From positions 1-21,469 of the forward strand of contig NZ_QRGO01000004.1 in assembly GCF_003367195.1 (NCBI RefSeq): a stretch of DNA of 21,469 nt, given 5' to 3'. A program made the translations under genes and the position numbers. A model generated the notes under the pieces. The model was not told where the DNA came from. It was given only the letters and a program-made list of their open reading frames with translations, and made no database searches. Shown one piece after another: positions 21,291-21,469 of the stretch. This DNA comes from Undibacter mobilis (GTDB lineage: Bacteria; Pseudomonadota; Alphaproteobacteria; Rhizobiales; Xanthobacteraceae). The stretch's first letter is position 1, and the number at the start of each line of letters is the position of its first letter.

Positions 21291-21469
21291 ACAATAGCCT
21301 TCCGTGGGCCGGCCGCGATTGACGGGATTGAGAATTTCGGGACGGCGATCTTCAAACCGGTCCAGTACGTGAAGATTTGCTCGCTCTACGGTGCTGGCTT
21401 CTACTACATGCCGGGCACGGATACCTGCATCAAGGTCGGCGGCTTCGTCCGCGCCGAGGTGAACTTCAA
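21291..21469 (+). pseudogene. Porin fragment without start or signal peptide (continues past the window)
   Basis: In the frame that opens after TGA at 21288-21290, the translation reaches KPVQYVKICSLYGAGFYY, then MPGTDTCIKVGGFVRAEVNF, the N-terminal signature of the Omp2b-like porin family of Bradyrhizobium and relatives. Intact genes have a signal peptide and AADLPVKA-type sequence before KPVQYVK. Here those are replaced by an unrelated stretch (AAIDGIENFGTAIF), and no ATG, GTG or TTG start lies in frame before the porin homology. The gene therefore looks 5'-truncated, perhaps by the insertion event that brought the integrase. The remainder lies outside the window, so it might also continue as a long open frame that is not expressed. 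Confidence 0.7.

Overview
The window reads as chromosomal DNA from a high-GC alphaproteobacterium of the order Hyphomicrobiales, most likely near Bradyrhizobium, Rhodopseudomonas, Pseudolabrys or Xanthobacteraceae. The clues are the codon bias, the porin fragment at the right edge (PVQYVKICSLYGAG...GTDTCIK, typical of rhizobial porins), and EF-P, EpmA and EpmB occurring together without EpmC. The placement is inferred from protein resemblance only.

Left part (1-5600): a truncated lytic transglycosylase, a small secreted Gly/Ala/Thr repeat protein with its own terminator, and a secreted M23 metallopeptidase all lie on the minus strand. The M23 gene follows efp (elongation factor P). Divergent from efp is the pair epmA-epmB, which makes and attaches the (R)-beta-lysyl modification of EF-P, so substrate and modification enzymes sit in one locus.

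Middle (5600-13620): small accessory and regulatory units. An HxlR repressor is divergent from an EamA exporter, with a clear palindromic operator between them. An SDR oxidoreductase is divergent from an AraC regulator across an intergenic region with repeated GGACTA half-sites. Also present are a DUF2171 protein, a CPA2 cation/proton antiporter ending in a cyclic-nucleotide-binding domain, a lipoprotein, tRNA-Glu(TTC) with a good promoter, glyoxalase I and a small hypothetical gene.

Accessory block (about 13320-16720): base composition shifts to lower GC. The block holds a structured leader with a 48-residue ORF and strong terminator, a Pro-rich secreted protein, an 86-residue ORF, a frameshifted phage terminase large-subunit remnant, a membrane/coiled-coil protein of unknown function, an amber-interrupted small ORF and a frameshifted tyrosine-recombinase remnant. 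An 18-bp near-perfect direct repeat brackets it. I read it as a decayed prophage or genomic island.

Right part (16850-21469): a Sir2 deacylase, a double cold-shock-domain protein and a secreted DUF192 protein are core genes. Then come tRNA-Pro(TGG), about 550 bp of AT-rich DNA with two large inverted repeats, an intact tyrosine integrase with a strong terminator, and a porin coding segment with no start or signal peptide. This suggests a second integration next to tRNA-Pro. I see no CRISPR array, complete insertion sequence or rRNA. I do not find a wholly new system that I could defend. The best leads are the structured 48-residue ORF, the coiled-coil membrane protein, the epmA start-codon inverted repeat and the two integrase-marked junctions.
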